From positions 18,501,215-18,565,214 of the forward strand of contig OY754984.1 of assembly GCA_963576475.1 (NCBI GenBank): a stretch of 64,000 bases of DNA, written 5' to 3'. Source of the stretch: Molanna angustata. Its lineage: Eukaryota; Arthropoda; Insecta; Trichoptera; Molannidae. The stretch's first letter is position 1, and each line of letters opens with the position of its first letter. The translations under genes were made by a program, and so were the position numbers. The notes beneath the pieces were generated by a model. It worked only from the letters and a program-made list of their open reading frames with translations. It did no database searches and had not been told where the DNA came from. Below, in pieces: positions 1 through 11,565 of the stretch.

Positions 1-675
1 ATTTCTCTTTTTTTTCGCGTGGGACGAAAACAAATACCTCAGTAGGTGTTTTTTTCGTCGTGTTTGTACATTTAGGGACCGCACAACACTTATGCACTTT
101 TGAATTGATTATAAATACACAAATCGTCTTAGAACACATATATTACATATAGTAGTGATATGCAGTTTACGATACCATGACGTCACCGTCAGGGTCGGCA
201 GCCGCCATGATACTACAAGCTTTTTTTGGCGTAAATGTCAAATTTGATTTTAAAATGGCGATTTTTGCTACTAAACCTTTATTTTATGTAGAAATGTATA
301 TATATTTGAAAACAGTGAATGCGTAAAAACATCGTGAGATAGTTTTTCAAAATTAGTCATCATGCCTATTACTTTTATGTGTCCTCTCTACAGCCCAAAC
401 TATAAGTCCGATCGACTTCATATTTACATAATATGTGTTAAGTGCATAGACCTAGAGCTGATTAGTTTTCCATGGATGTCCGTTAATTTCTTCTCTATGA
501 TTTCATCTGTCCAAATTTTCAAAATGCTCTCACGGTCTGGAAAATCGAGTTTTTTGTATACTGTTAAATTTTGATACAAAAAATATACACTCATCAAAAA
601 TGCATTCAAGGATTGTCAAAATTTAAAGAAAAAATCTTTGGTTTGCCATATCAATGTGAAATAATATATTTCATA
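1..675. other. AT-rich flank without a gene
   Basis: No credible coding region is visible; the two short opposite-strand frames near 362-609 overlap each other and resemble nothing known. The stretch 390-600 belongs to a dispersed repeat described separately. Confidence 0.6.
390..600 (+). repeat. dispersed repeat, copy 1
   Basis: The segment holding TGATTTCATCTGTCC, CTCACGGTCTGGAAA and TTTTGATACAAAA recurs with substitutions at about 50580-50720. Its first part (TCCGATCGACTTCATATT) recurs at about 26730-26760. Family and ends are unknown; no terminal repeats are seen. Confidence 0.6.
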
Positions 676-1439
676 CTAGCTTTTATGTCCCGCCGTTGGC
701 CAAGAATGTAAAATTGTGAAAGAAAAAGCAATCGTTTTTATAATATTGTCACCCAATTATTTTGCAATATCAGACTATGAAAAGTGGTTTGAAATTTGAT
801 TGAGTTTAAGTATTGTAAAATGTTCAAGTGATGGCCACAACCCATTCTTTTTTATATATTGCTATAAAGTGTGAATGAAGTATAATATTTATACAATTTC
901 TGCTCGCATGGACTATGCGTAATGGTTTTAAATATGACTGTTTATCAACGTTGTAAAGAGATTGGTTTGGCCACAACCCCCATTTTTAAATATTATCATC
1001 GAAAACAAATTGTAATGTGTACCTATTGAAAATTTAGTAATTTTGGATATTGGGATGTGGTTAAAATTTGATTAAACAAACGTAGGTACTGAAAAGATCT
1101 AGTATTGGTCACATCCCATTCGTTTTTATATTTTTTCATCAAGTGTGCATTATATTTTTGCTCAATTTGACTGAAAGTCTTCATTAACGAAGAAGAAGAA
1201 GACTTGAACTATAGTAAATAGTTTTTAATTTGAATATAAATGTTGTGAAGAGTTCAGTAATGGCCACAACCCCCATTCTTTAAATATTAGGTGTTGAAAA
1301 TTATTCAAAATAGGATGATATAAATGGTTTAAATTTAATTAAACAAAAGTATTGAAAAGATTCTAGTGCAGGTTATATCGTCACATCCCATATCCCATTC
1401 ATTTCATATGTATTTTCATCAAGTGTGTATATCGTTAAT

Positions 1440-1945
1440 AATATTTCTGCACAATAGACTATTAGACTTAAAACTAACCCAAAAGACTAAATAAAAAAGA
1501 GAAAAATAAGTATAAGACTATAAGAAATAGTTTGTATAAAAAACTATTCCAATGGTCTACATAAAATAAGTAAAAATACATATACCTAATAGAAGAATTA
1601 GACTATTGGAAATAGATTGTATAAAAGCTCACCCAAAGGTCTACAAAAAAGAAGAAGAAGAATATTTAGACTATTGGAAATAGTTTGTATAAATACTGAC
1701 CAAAAAGTCTACATAAAAGAAAATGAATAAGACTATTGGAAATAGTTTGTATTAAAACTCTCCCAAAAGTCTACGTACTTAAATGAAGAAGAAAAATAAT
1801 TAGACTAAAGGAAATAATTTTTATAAAAAAATGACCCAAATGTATACATAAAAGAAGAAGAAGATGAATTAGACAATAGGAAATAGTTTGTATAAAAACT
1901 GCCCTAAAGGTCTACATAAAATTAAGAAGAAACAGAATTAGACTC
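1440..1945 (+). repeat. ~60-bp minisatellite
   Basis: About seven degenerate units of the form GACTATTGGAAATAGTTTG ... GGTCTACATAAAA followed by GAA-rich spacer. A shorter version lies in the second 3-kb copy at about 4500-4790. Confidence 0.7.
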
Positions 1946-2115
1946 CAGGACCCGCCGCTTCAGGCCCTTCAGTACCTCCCGTCCCTTTAATCCCTCATTA
2001 CGTCCCTTCCCATCAGACCCTTCACTACCTTCCGTCCCTTCAGGCAGTTTTATACCTCCCGTCCCTTCAGGCCCTTTAGTGCATCCCTTCCCTTCATTAC
2101 ATCCCGTCCCATCAG
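1945..2115 (+). repeat. CCCTTCAGG-type short tandem repeat
   Basis: Tandem degenerate units around CCCGTCCCTTCAGGCCCTTC, much more GC-rich than the surroundings. The same zone is at 4800-5000 in copy 2, where the minus-strand frame is a Gly-rich GTEGPDGKG-like repeat, a by-product of the repeat rather than a gene. Confidence 0.7.
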
Positions 2116-2124
2116 TCGGTTAAG

Positions 2125-2760
2125 AAAAGTTTAAATCCAGAAACCATCCTGGAAGAACCGCGAAGAGATGAAAGAACATTCTTTTCCCAGGATGCTCTAC
2201 TTAATAGGTAAAATGACTAAATACACGAAGAAGAAGAAAAAAGTTTAAACCCAGATACCTGCGAAGAGATGGAAGGACAGTTGGACCTTCTTCTCCCAGG
2301 ATTCTCCAACTTCATAGGTAAAATGACCAAAAATACACGATGAAGAAGAAGAAGAAGAAATAAGTTTAAATCCAGATACCTGCGAAGAGATGGAAGGAAA
2401 ATTGGACATTCTTCTCCCAGGTTAGTCCACCTTCAAAGGTAAAATGACCAAATAGACGATGAAGAAGAAGAAGAAAAAAGTTTAAATCCAGAAACCTGCG
2501 AAGAGATGGAAGGAAAATTGGACCTTCATCTCCCAGGATAGTTCATCTTCATAGGTAAGATGACCAAGTACACGTTGAAGAAAAAGAAGAAAAAAGTTTA
2601 TATGCAGAACCCGTCCTGGAAGACCTGTGAAGAGATGGAGGGACAGTCGGACCTTCTTTTCCCAGGATACTCCCCCTTCATAGGTAAAACGACCAAATAC
2701 ACGAAGAAGAAGAAGAATAAGAAAAAAGTTTAAATCCAAAAACCATCCTGGGCATACGCT
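2125..2760 (+). repeat. ~115-bp minisatellite, five units plus end
   Basis: Units begin AAGTTTAAATCCAGAAACC, pass through GCGAAGAGATGGA and CCCAGGATACTCC, and end in GAAGAAGAAG. Starts are near 2130, 2241, 2361, 2478, 2594 and 2728. Copy 2 has fewer units (near 5009, 5129, 5260), which explains much of the size difference between the 3-kb blocks. Confidence 0.75.
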
Positions 2761-3639
2761 CGACAATTCACCAAAGTTTCATTATAATCGGACAAACGGT
2801 TGATAAATAAATAAATAAAATAATTTTCCTATAGGAAATCAGTATAGGTATATTATTGTTGATTTGTAAGTAAATAGTATTAGGTAGGTACCTACCTACA
2901 ACAACCTTCTAAATAAATTCGATTCCTAACAAATTTTATTTGAATATCACATTCTTTCTGTAGCCATGGAAACGATTCGAACACGTAAGTAATATCGAAT
3001 GGTTCGGATACATTTTTTGAATATGTAGGTACCTACATTGGTTTGTTCGATGCCATAAAAATGAAAATTGTCCGAAATATCAAATATTATATACAAATTA
3101 TGCAATTTTATTATGCCCATATCTTTACTAATAATTAACAGATTTTTACAATACACGTCTTAAAACTTGCTGTAATGTCTTGTGTTTCATTTTATTATTT
3201 CATATTTATATTTATTTCAAAGGTTTATTATTTTCAAGAACATATTCATTCGGTAGGAAAATGAAATATTGTATGAAAAGATATTAAAATGGCGGCATTT
3301 ATGTACAAAACGCTTACTTTAAAAATAAGTTAAACATTATAATTATACAAAATATTCACCATGTTTTTCACTTAAACGCTAAGTTATACTTGAAAGTAAA
3401 TTTTTTTCGTGTAAATACGTACTTCTAACTTTTAAACTAACAGATATATGCGTGCAAAATGTACACTTTTTTGACAGATACGACTTGGAAAATTTTGTAT
3501 GAAAAAAATTATTATTGAAATATTTTTAAAATTCAGCATTTTTATCGCATTATTTTTAGCGTGACACTGCATCAGGTATACAGGTACACGTTCGCACATA
3601 AATTAGATTTTTAGATGCTCTTGGTTTTTCAGAAGGCGT

Positions 3640-3680
3640 GAGACAAACACACACACACACACATACACACACACATACAC
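3640..3680 (+). repeat. (AC)n microsatellite
   Basis: Interrupted CA repeat with ACAT units; the matching tract in the second 3-kb copy is at 6208-6244. Confidence 0.85.
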
Positions 3681-3709
3681 TAACATTTTGATTGCTTTAT
3701 TACTTTAGA

Positions 3710-6275
3710 CTAGCTTTTATGTCCCGCCGTTGGCCAAGAATGTAAAATTGTGAAGGAAAAAGCAATCGTTTTTATAATATTGTCACCCAATTATTTTGCA
3801 AAATCGGACTATGAAAATTTGTTTGAAATATGATTGAATTTGATTGTAAAATGTTCAAGTGATGGCCACAACCCATTATTTTTTATATATTGCTATAAAG
3901 TGTGAATGAAGTATAATATACAATTTCTGCATGCATGGACTATGCGAAATGGTTTTAAATATGACTGTTTATCAACGTTGTAAAGAGATTGGTTTGGCCA
4001 CAACCCCCATTTTTAAATATTATCATCGAAAACAAATTGTAATATGTACTTACCTATTGAATATTTAGTAATTTTGGATGTTGGGATGTGGTTAAAATTT
4101 GATTAAACAAATGTACTGAAAAGATCCAGTGTTGGTCACATCCCATTCGTTTTATATTTTTTCATCAAGTGTGCATTATATTTTTGCACAATTAGACTGA
4201 TGAACTTAAAATTGACACAAAAGTCTACACTAACGAAGAAGAAGAAGACTTAAACTATGGTAAATAATTTGAATATAAACGTTGTGAAGAATTCAGTAAT
4301 GGCCACAACCCCCTTTCTTTAAATATTGTCAACGAAATCAAATATATTATGTAGGTGTTGAAAATTATTCAAAATAGGATGATATAAATGGTTTAAATTT
4401 GATTAAACAAAAGTATTGAAAAGATTCTAGTGCAGGTTACATCGTCACATCCCACATCCCATTCATTTCATATGTATTTTCATCAAGTGTGCATATCGTT
4501 AATAATATTTCTGCACAATAGACTATTAGACTTAAAACTAACCCAAAAGACTAAATAAAAAAGAGAAAAATAAGTATAAGACTATAAGAAATAGTTTGTA
4601 TAAAAAACTATTCCAATGGTCTACATAAAATAAGAAAAAATACATAAAATAGAAGAATTAGACTATTGGAAATAGATTGTATAAAAACTGAGCAAAAGGT
4701 CTTCATAAAAGAAGAAGAAGATTAATCTATAGGAAATAGTTTGTATTAAAACTGTCCTTAAAGGTCTACATAAAATTAAGAAGAAAAATAATTAGACTCC
4801 AGGAGCCGTCGCTTCAGACCCTTCAGTACCTCCCGTCCCATCAGGCCCTTCAGTACATCCCGTCCCTTCAATCCCTCATCACGTCCCTTCCCATCAGGCC
4901 CTTCAGTACCTCCCGTCCCTTCAGGCCCTTTTATACCTCCCGTCCCTTCAGGCCCTTTAGTGCCTCCCTTCCCTTCAATTACATCCCGTCCCTTCATTCG
5001 GGTAAGAAAAGTTTAAATCCAGAAACCATCCTGGAAGAACCGCGAAGAGATGTAAGCACGGTCTTCTTTTCCCAGGATACTCCACCTTTATAGGTAAAAT
5101 GACCAAATACACGATGAAGAAGAAGAAAAAAGTTTAAATCCAGAAACCGTCCTGGAAGACCTGCGAAGAGATGGAGGGACAGTCGGACCTTCTTTTCCCA
5201 GGATATTCCGCTTTCATTGGTTAAATGACCAAATACACGAAGAAGAAGAAGAATAAAAAAAAAGTTTAAATCCAGAAACCACCTCGGGCACACGCTCGAC
5301 AATTCGCCAAAGTTTCATTGTAATCGGACATACGGTTTAGGAGCACATCGCTTGCATACATTCATACATTCATAAATAAATAAATAAAGTAATTTTCCGA
5401 TAGGAAATCAGTATATTGTTGATATGTAAGTAAATAATAATAGTTAGGTACCTACCTACAACAATGTTCTAAATAAATTCGATTCATAACAAATTTTATT
5501 TGAATATCAGAATCTTTCCGTTACCATAGTAACCATTCCAATACGTAAAAAATATCAAATGGTTTGAGACATTTTTTGAATATGTAGGTACCTACATACA
5601 TTGGTTTGTTCGATGCCATAAAAATGAAGATTGTCAGAAAAATCAAATATTATTTACAAATTATTCAATTTTATTATGCCTATATCTTTACTAATAATAA
5701 ACACATTTTTACAATATATGTCTTAAAACTTGCTGTAATGTCTTGTGTTTCATTTTATTATTTCATAATTACATTTAATTCAAAGGTTTATTATTTTCAA
5801 GAACATATTCATTCGGTAGGAAAATGAAATATTGTATGAAAAGATATTAAAATGGCGGCGTTCATGTACAAAACGCTTACTTTAAAAATAAGTTAAACAT
5901 TATAATTATACAAAATATTCACCATGTTTTTCACTCAAACGCTAAGTTATACTTGAAAATATATTTTTTTCGTGTAAATACGTACTTCTAACTTTTAAAC
6001 TAACAGATATTTGCGTGCAAAATGTATACTTTTTTGACAGATACGACTTGGAAAATTTTGTATGAAAAAAATAATTATTGAAATATTTTTAAAATTCAGC
6101 ATTTTTATCGCATTATTTTTAGCGTGACACTGCATCAGGTATACAGGTACACGTTCGCACATAAATTAGATTTTTAGATGCTCTTGGTTTTTCAGAAGGC
6201 GTGAGACAAACACACACACACACACACACATACACACACACAAACACTAACATTTTGATTGCTTTATTACTTTAG
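3710..6275 (+). repeat. 3.0-kb direct repeat, copy 2 (shorter)
   Basis: Colinear with 676-3709 from CTAGCTTTTATGTCC to TTACTTTAGA, with scattered substitutions and fewer minisatellite units (about 2.57 kb against 3.03 kb). The right junction is exact: after TTTAGA copy 1 runs into copy 2, whereas copy 2 runs into unrelated ATTTGTATGAAAAATG. The 73-codon plus frame at 5606-5827 is not supported: the matching stretch of copy 1 does not keep it open. Confidence 0.88.
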
Positions 6276-6394
6276 ATTTGTATGAAAAATGTACATAACA
6301 GACTAGAAGTAAAATAGCTTTTGTATGGGATAATTGAGTAATCAACTTCATATTGATATTGTATGTGTCTCTATAGACAAGTGTATTTTTTACT

Positions 6395-6525
6395 CTCCAC
6401 TTCTATCTTCCTCAAGAGGTAGGGAGTGAGAACCGAACACCACATTCTTCTATCTTGACACATACATCGCCTCATCAACATTGATATACTGTCTCACACA
6501 TGCTCATCTTGCTAGTAATGTAATT
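6395..6525 (-). pseudogene. RTE-type LINE 3'-end relic
   Basis: On the minus strand this short stretch matches the last codons of the RTE family seen at 15.2 and 60.8 kb: the GAACCGAACACCACATTC block and the downstream CTTGACACATACATCGCC block are degenerate versions of the sequence encoding the C-terminus (CQERGVWRSVLSAYP). Too decayed to keep a frame. The similarity is directly visible; the assignment is inferred from the better copies. Confidence 0.55.
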
Positions 6526-6860
6526 TTACTTAAAATTTCTCAACAGGTATCATGTAAAAAATACATACTATGAGTTTCGTGACAATGTTTTTGTGTATAT
6601 GGTGTATTGTGAAAACTTTTGTCCTTAGGGAATCTTATATTTGTTTAAGAATCTAATTGAAATGTACTTCATAAAAATGCATTTACACTGAGAAAACTGA
6701 TATTCATAAATAACGTGAATTCAGCTTAAAGTATGGTGAATTCACCTTAAGTACGGAGCATAGTGATATCATCAAAATTAAGATGATCATACGATTTATG
6801 ATGATAACGGCATATAAGATGACGTGTCACTGACTTTAGTAGGACGAGAATACATTTTTT

Positions 6861-7110
6861 TATTTATTCATACATCTTCTTGTACATAATATAAACAAAT
6901 ATAATTGTACACTGGCGGGCTTATTGCCATTTAGCGGGCTAATTTCTTCCAACCAACCAGATTACAAAGTATGACAACATTGTGTATGTACAACAACAAA
7001 TAAAAAAGAGTAAAAGAAATCAAAGAAAATAATATAACACTTAAATACTATTAAAACAAAACAAAATTATAATTCATAGCAAGAAAAAGGATATGGTAAG
7101 GACAGAATAT
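6861..7110 (-). mobile_element. Jockey/CR1-like 3'UTR fragment
   Basis: Nearly identical to 14335-14592, which is the 3'UTR directly behind a Jockey-type RT C-terminus. The shared landmarks are CACTGGCGGGCTTATTGCC, TTCTTCCAACCAACCAG and AGCAAGAAAAAGGATATGG. Only the non-coding tail is present here, as expected of a heavily 5'-truncated LINE insertion. Orientation follows the coding copy. Confidence 0.8.
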
Positions 7111-7164
7111 GATTATTATTACATGACATTGTATGATTATGTTTCTTCTATTTATGTTTGCTTT

Positions 7165-7478
7165 CATCATATCTCCTATGACGTCTAATTATATTTCCTA
7201 CTATTTTTCGGTGACGTTCTCTTATCTGCAGTGACGTCCTATTACTATAGATGACTTCCTCATATCTCTTGTGATGTCTTATTATATTTCCTACTATTTT
7301 TCGGTGACGTTATCTTATCTACAGTGACGTCCTATTATTATAGATGACTTCCTCATATCTCTTGTGATGTCTTATTATATTTCCTACTATTTTTCGGTGA
7401 CGTTCTATTATCTACAGTGACGTCCTTTAATTGTTCCTACCATTTTTCGATGACTTCCTCAAATATCTAGTGACGTCC
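7165..7478 (+). repeat. 93-bp minisatellite, about 3.3 units
   Basis: CTATTTTTCGGTGACGTT recurs at 7201, 7294 and 7387, an exact 93-bp period, with internal GTGACGTCCTATTA and GATGACTTCCTCATAT. The last partial unit is degenerate. No coding role is apparent. Confidence 0.88.
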
Positions 7479-7690
7479 TTTTAAAAAAATATATTTATAT
7501 AACAATATAACTTTGTTTATTTCCACTTATTTATTTTTATTCCACAACTAGTTTCAACAACTACTGTTCTCTTCTTCGGGTGGGTTTAAACCGAAGAAGA
7601 GATTGGTAGTTCTTGAAACTAGTTGTGAAATAAAAATAAGTAAGTGGAAATAAACAAAGTTATGTTATTTTAATATTTTTTTAAAATGAA
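7478..7690. repeat. hairpin (foldback) element
   Basis: Imperfect palindrome: left arm includes ACTTTGTTTATTTCCACTTA and ACAACTAGTTTCAA, right arm their reverse complements, with CTTCTTCGG / CCGAAGAAG closing a GTGGGTTTAAA loop. Arms are about 90 bp. Unlike the elements at 24.8, 44.2 and 46.4 kb it has no CTGANGA...GAAA core. No clear target duplication. Confidence 0.8.
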
Positions 7691-8516
7691 TTTCCACAAT
7701 GTAAACGCTCCTAAAAATAAAACTCAATCTCAACTTTCTGGCCTGTATCTGTCCGTCACTGAAGTTTTGTAGCGAGACTACGAGACCGAGTCGACAACCA
7801 CCCTGCACGATGCCGAACAAATGAATGACTGATTGAATGAACGATGAGCAAACGAGAATATTATACGGTGTGCTGTCATCATATTTTTGTAGGAAGCACA
7901 CAAAATGATAATAATTCCTCTAACATGAGATTCTATAATCGTATTATAGAGAATTCACTCAAAATAGTATGATTTAATTAAATAGAATTCACTCAAAATA
8001 GTATGATTTAATAAAAATATTTGATACTTACTCTGAAAATATGAAGATTCTGTAATCGTATTTTAGTATGTTTCACATAAAATAATATGACTGTAGTATA
8101 AATTAATGTTCCATACCTTAAAATGTTTCACATAATTTTATCACACTAAATTAGGGGACTTCATCGTATTTTCAGTAACACTTCTTCATAATAAACTGTG
8201 AAATCTGTGACTCGTCACTGTGTTTTATAATTATAATCTTATTTATGAATATCACGTAAATTTATAGGACAGTGGACTATTTTATATTCCATAATGTTAT
8301 TATTTGAAAAGGGAAACTATTATTTAATGTGATCAATTTTTAAGATGATGAGCATCATAATATTTCGTTATTTACTCAAATAATTCGATTCCATCTTACA
8401 CATTTCAATGATAGCGTAATATTTACTGACTATTTCATTATTTTAGGAGACCGCACCTTTTTTATACTTACGTCATGATATTTTAAGATTACGCCAAATT
8501 GACATTTTTTTCGGTG

Positions 8517-10829
8517 TAGAGATTGTCAACCTTTCAAGAAGAAAAAATAAATGCTTACTATGATGTGGAGAGTTTAACGTTGGCCACAACCCACTCTTTT
8601 TTTTTTAATAAAAACATACCTTCTGTTTTTTTTTCGTCCATTTGAAATGGCCTTCACCAAATGAAACATACCTCTTGTCCTAGTGCTTGTTTCGATAGTA
8701 TGAAACTTGGTATTTCATACCTCATAGATGTCATAGCGAATATTCCATCCCTACTCAACCAAAAATGGCGTTTGTTTCAGTCTGTACATTTTGCTCGAAT
8801 GTTTTCCCGGTTATTTTATTCACGGTCTATCGAAGATACGTTTATGGTCGTTGGTCGGTCCCGGTGAGGTCTGAGTCCTCTTAATGCTTATTTCGGGGCA
8901 CCCTCATAAATCTCCTTTTGTCGTCGTGGAATTTTGAAACATTCATACTGTTGCGTTTATATTCACCGCATGTCACCACCCCTCCCCCTTTCCATACGGT
9001 TGTTTACTACTGCTCCAACTTAGATGTTATGTACATTTGTAATAAGGCGTCATTAACTATACAGTTTGTACTAAATTTTACACCTCTGCTCCAAATATCC
9101 ACTGTCATTCGTCTTCTCTATCCCGTAATATGTATCTGACATGAAAAATGAATAACTTACTCTAAATTTGATGAAAAAGTATTACCTATTTATACCAATC
9201 TATGCGATATCGGCAAAAGAAACAGATTGAAAATAATGGATAAGGGAGTGGACTTACTGTGCCAGCCGTCTTCTTACTCTCTCTGTCGCGTAGTTCTTCT
9301 TTCTTCTCGTCACTGGTTCAACATATGATTCAACCTTAGATTATATATGATACAGATACCTAGTCAGCGCAATGAATGTATGCCAACTAAACTACGCTGA
9401 AATAGACGAATTTCACTCGCCCGGCCGTATACGTACACCTACCGATACGCACACCTACATAATACGTAGACCAACCGATCTACCGCCTCACACACACACA
9501 TGTAAAAAAAACTTGGCATACATTTGAATTCAAAATTTGTACTGCACGCAGCATCTGTACCTTATAATTCTATGGATTCACCTTAATTGTCTGTAATATA
9601 TGGACGTGCGAATGCCGCGAACGTAGGTATATAAAACTTTAATATTATTATGCGCACGGTGTGAAAATAGTAGTTGACATGTTATATGTGCACAACACGA
9701 GTTGAGTATGGAGACTGAAGAAAGTGGCTTATTCACGCGCGGACAGAAGCGAGATTATTGTTGCCACGTTCAAGGTATGGATTTAGATAGATGTATGATA
9801 GAGGTTTTGGTATGTCAAGAAGATGAGGATAGATACAAAAGGAAAGTATCTGCCATCTGCGCCAACATCAATCAAATAACATAAATTGATTATTATTAAA
9901 ATCGAATATTTTAAAAGTCCTTTTTGTACTCTTATACCATCCATCTGATTATAATGAAACTTTATGATTTGTTCAGCACACACCCGGGAAGATTTTTCGT
10001 CTTCTTTTTCTGCTTATTTCAGTAACAGTATGTACATATTTCACAAATGGATGGATTTCATAGGTTCAAATAACATACAAGAACAAATTATATTGAAATA
10101 ATATATCTGCAATGTTCACCTATGTATGTATAAAGAGGCTACGCACTGGTGAACGCAACCACTCCCAGGTGCCAGACTTACCTTTTTCATACCTATATTC
10201 GATAAGAAAATATGTAAAAACCAGCCATTAATAGTGATCTCTCGGACTTCGAGTATAACATGAAATGCATCAATAACCACACTAAATTTTAAAAAATCCA
10301 AGAATTAATTTAGGTTGGTTTAATAAAATATTTATTCTGTTCGGCATAGAACGCTGCATGTAATTGTTTTCTTGGAAAATACGCCTCTGTTAAAAATTCT
10401 AAGCCGATTAGTTCTTACCTTCCAACCAAAGATGTCGTGAGTGTTTCCAAACGATAACTGAAAATGCAGGATGATATTCAAGTTTTATATAAGTCTAAAT
10501 TTGATTGTAAACGTATCAATTCTGATCAATTCATTGGATTCAACCCGTACACCTTCATCACTATATAAATCTTTTTACTTTTCGCCCTAAGATCGTTCTG
10601 GATGGCGATAAAACAGTTTTATTGGCATCATTTCGCAAAGTTTTCTCGCTTTCATACATCACAGGGGTAAATGCATTGGATTTATTTAAACTTAACCAAG
10701 TCCATAAAGATCAGGTAGCTACCCAATAGCTGACTGTAATTCTTGCATTTTAACATCCAAATTTTACAATTTTAGTAAAAGTCGAATCTTAAAAAACATT
10801 CTAGTTCTTTCTTCTGACAAATTTTTAAT
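8517..10829. other. unassigned AT-rich DNA
   Basis: No recognisable gene. The short frames at 8661-8867, 8918-9139 and 9702-9884 match no family I know and lack repeat or codon support. A TTGGCCACAACCC motif at about 8580 links it weakly to repeats elsewhere. 9420-9500 has an ACAC/CACCTAC-rich patch. Confidence 0.5.
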
Positions 10830-10935
10830 ACCTCAATAGAGACGAAACGGTAACATACATTTATAGGAGAACTGGGAAATTAGGCACCTAAAGAGCTTAC
10901 GACCTTTCATCGGCTATTCCAATCGAGAGTTTCCA
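10830..10935 (+). repeat. foldback-element left-arm fragment
   Basis: CAATAGAGACGAA, AGGAGAACTGGGAAAT, AGGCACCTA and GCTTACGACCTTTCATCGGCT are diverged versions of the left arm of the foldback element at 39.65-40.29 kb. The fragment stops after about 105 bp. Confidence 0.7.
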
Positions 10936-11039
10936 ACGAAGAAGAAAAACAAAAAAGTTATCTTGCTTATTTTAACTCTTCTACTTCTTCTTCATCGAGA
11001 TGGACAATCCTAGATGTATTGCTATATTTTTCATTGCTT

Positions 11040-11240
11040 TATATTTCACATCACTTTCATAAAATGACATTGAAGAGATCAAGTTTTACATAATATTGTA
11101 TTTTAATAAAAAATAATTTAACAAACTCATTTCATAAATATGCTGAATATTTTCCATACAAAATTTGAATACTTTATAGAATGACTTGTAAGTGAGGAGT
11201 TATCAGGAGTCATCGTTGGCCACAACTCACTCGAAAGTTA
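11040..11240 (+). repeat. dispersed repeat R, right-part fragment
   Basis: Contains TCATAAAATGACATTGAAGA, AACAAACTCATTTCATAAA, GAATATTTTCCATACAAAA and CGTTGGCCACAACTCACTC. The same order occurs at 48935-49130 (reverse), 58370-58550 and, partly, 62200-62260. An unclassified interspersed family shared by four places in the window. Confidence 0.75.
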
Positions 11241-11565
11241 TATTGAAATATTCATCTAAGCTGGTATTGTATTAGTCGTGTCGGTTGGGTATTGGAAAAT
11301 ATAAATTTTATGTTTCTTCTTACAGTAATAAAGTTTAGAAATATAATGTTATGACATCATTGTGCTCGTGTTTCATTCCAATTGAATTTTCTTGTTTCCA
11401 TTTCGTTGACACTAAATTACTTAAATCAAAGTGGGACTGAACTCGGGGTTACATATAAAATAAACATTCTCACAGACTAATTATAATTAACACGAATAAT
11501 ACGGTTCGTCTGTTTTATTAGATCATTCAATGCAATATCAAGTATTATTAAGGGGGGGACTGCTG

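Larger units (their letters stand above)
676..3709 (+). repeat. 3.0-kb direct repeat, copy 1
   Basis: The block opens with CTAGCTTTTATGTCCCGCC and closes with TTTATTACTTTAGA. The same order of sequence restarts at 3710, so the two copies abut head-to-tail. Inside: a non-repetitive lead with several TGGCCACAACCC motifs, two or three minisatellite zones, then a tail resembling insect repeats ending in a 'cgacaattc...aatcgga' motif and (AAAT)n. No coding sequence is credible; the 94-codon minus frame at 2482-2766 is just translated repeat units. Age and mechanism (unequal crossing-over) are inferred. Confidence 0.88.
6686..8516. mobile_element. possible TIR element filled with other repeats
   Basis: ACACTGAGAAAA near 6686 and TTTTTTTCGGTGT near 8503 are imperfect inverted ends of about 12 bp. 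Between them are a Jockey 3'UTR, a 93-bp minisatellite and a hairpin. No transposase frame is present. Target duplications were not found, so this grouping is tentative. Confidence 0.3.

Noticed and set aside
2482..2766. 94-codon minus-strand frame (similar one at 4994-5302)
   Set aside because: It is the translation of the ~115-bp minisatellite units; length depends on unit number and there is no independent support.
7478..7690. hammerhead motif in the 7.5-kb hairpin
   Set aside because: No CTGANGA or GAAA core in the right spacing; only the hairpin form is shared.
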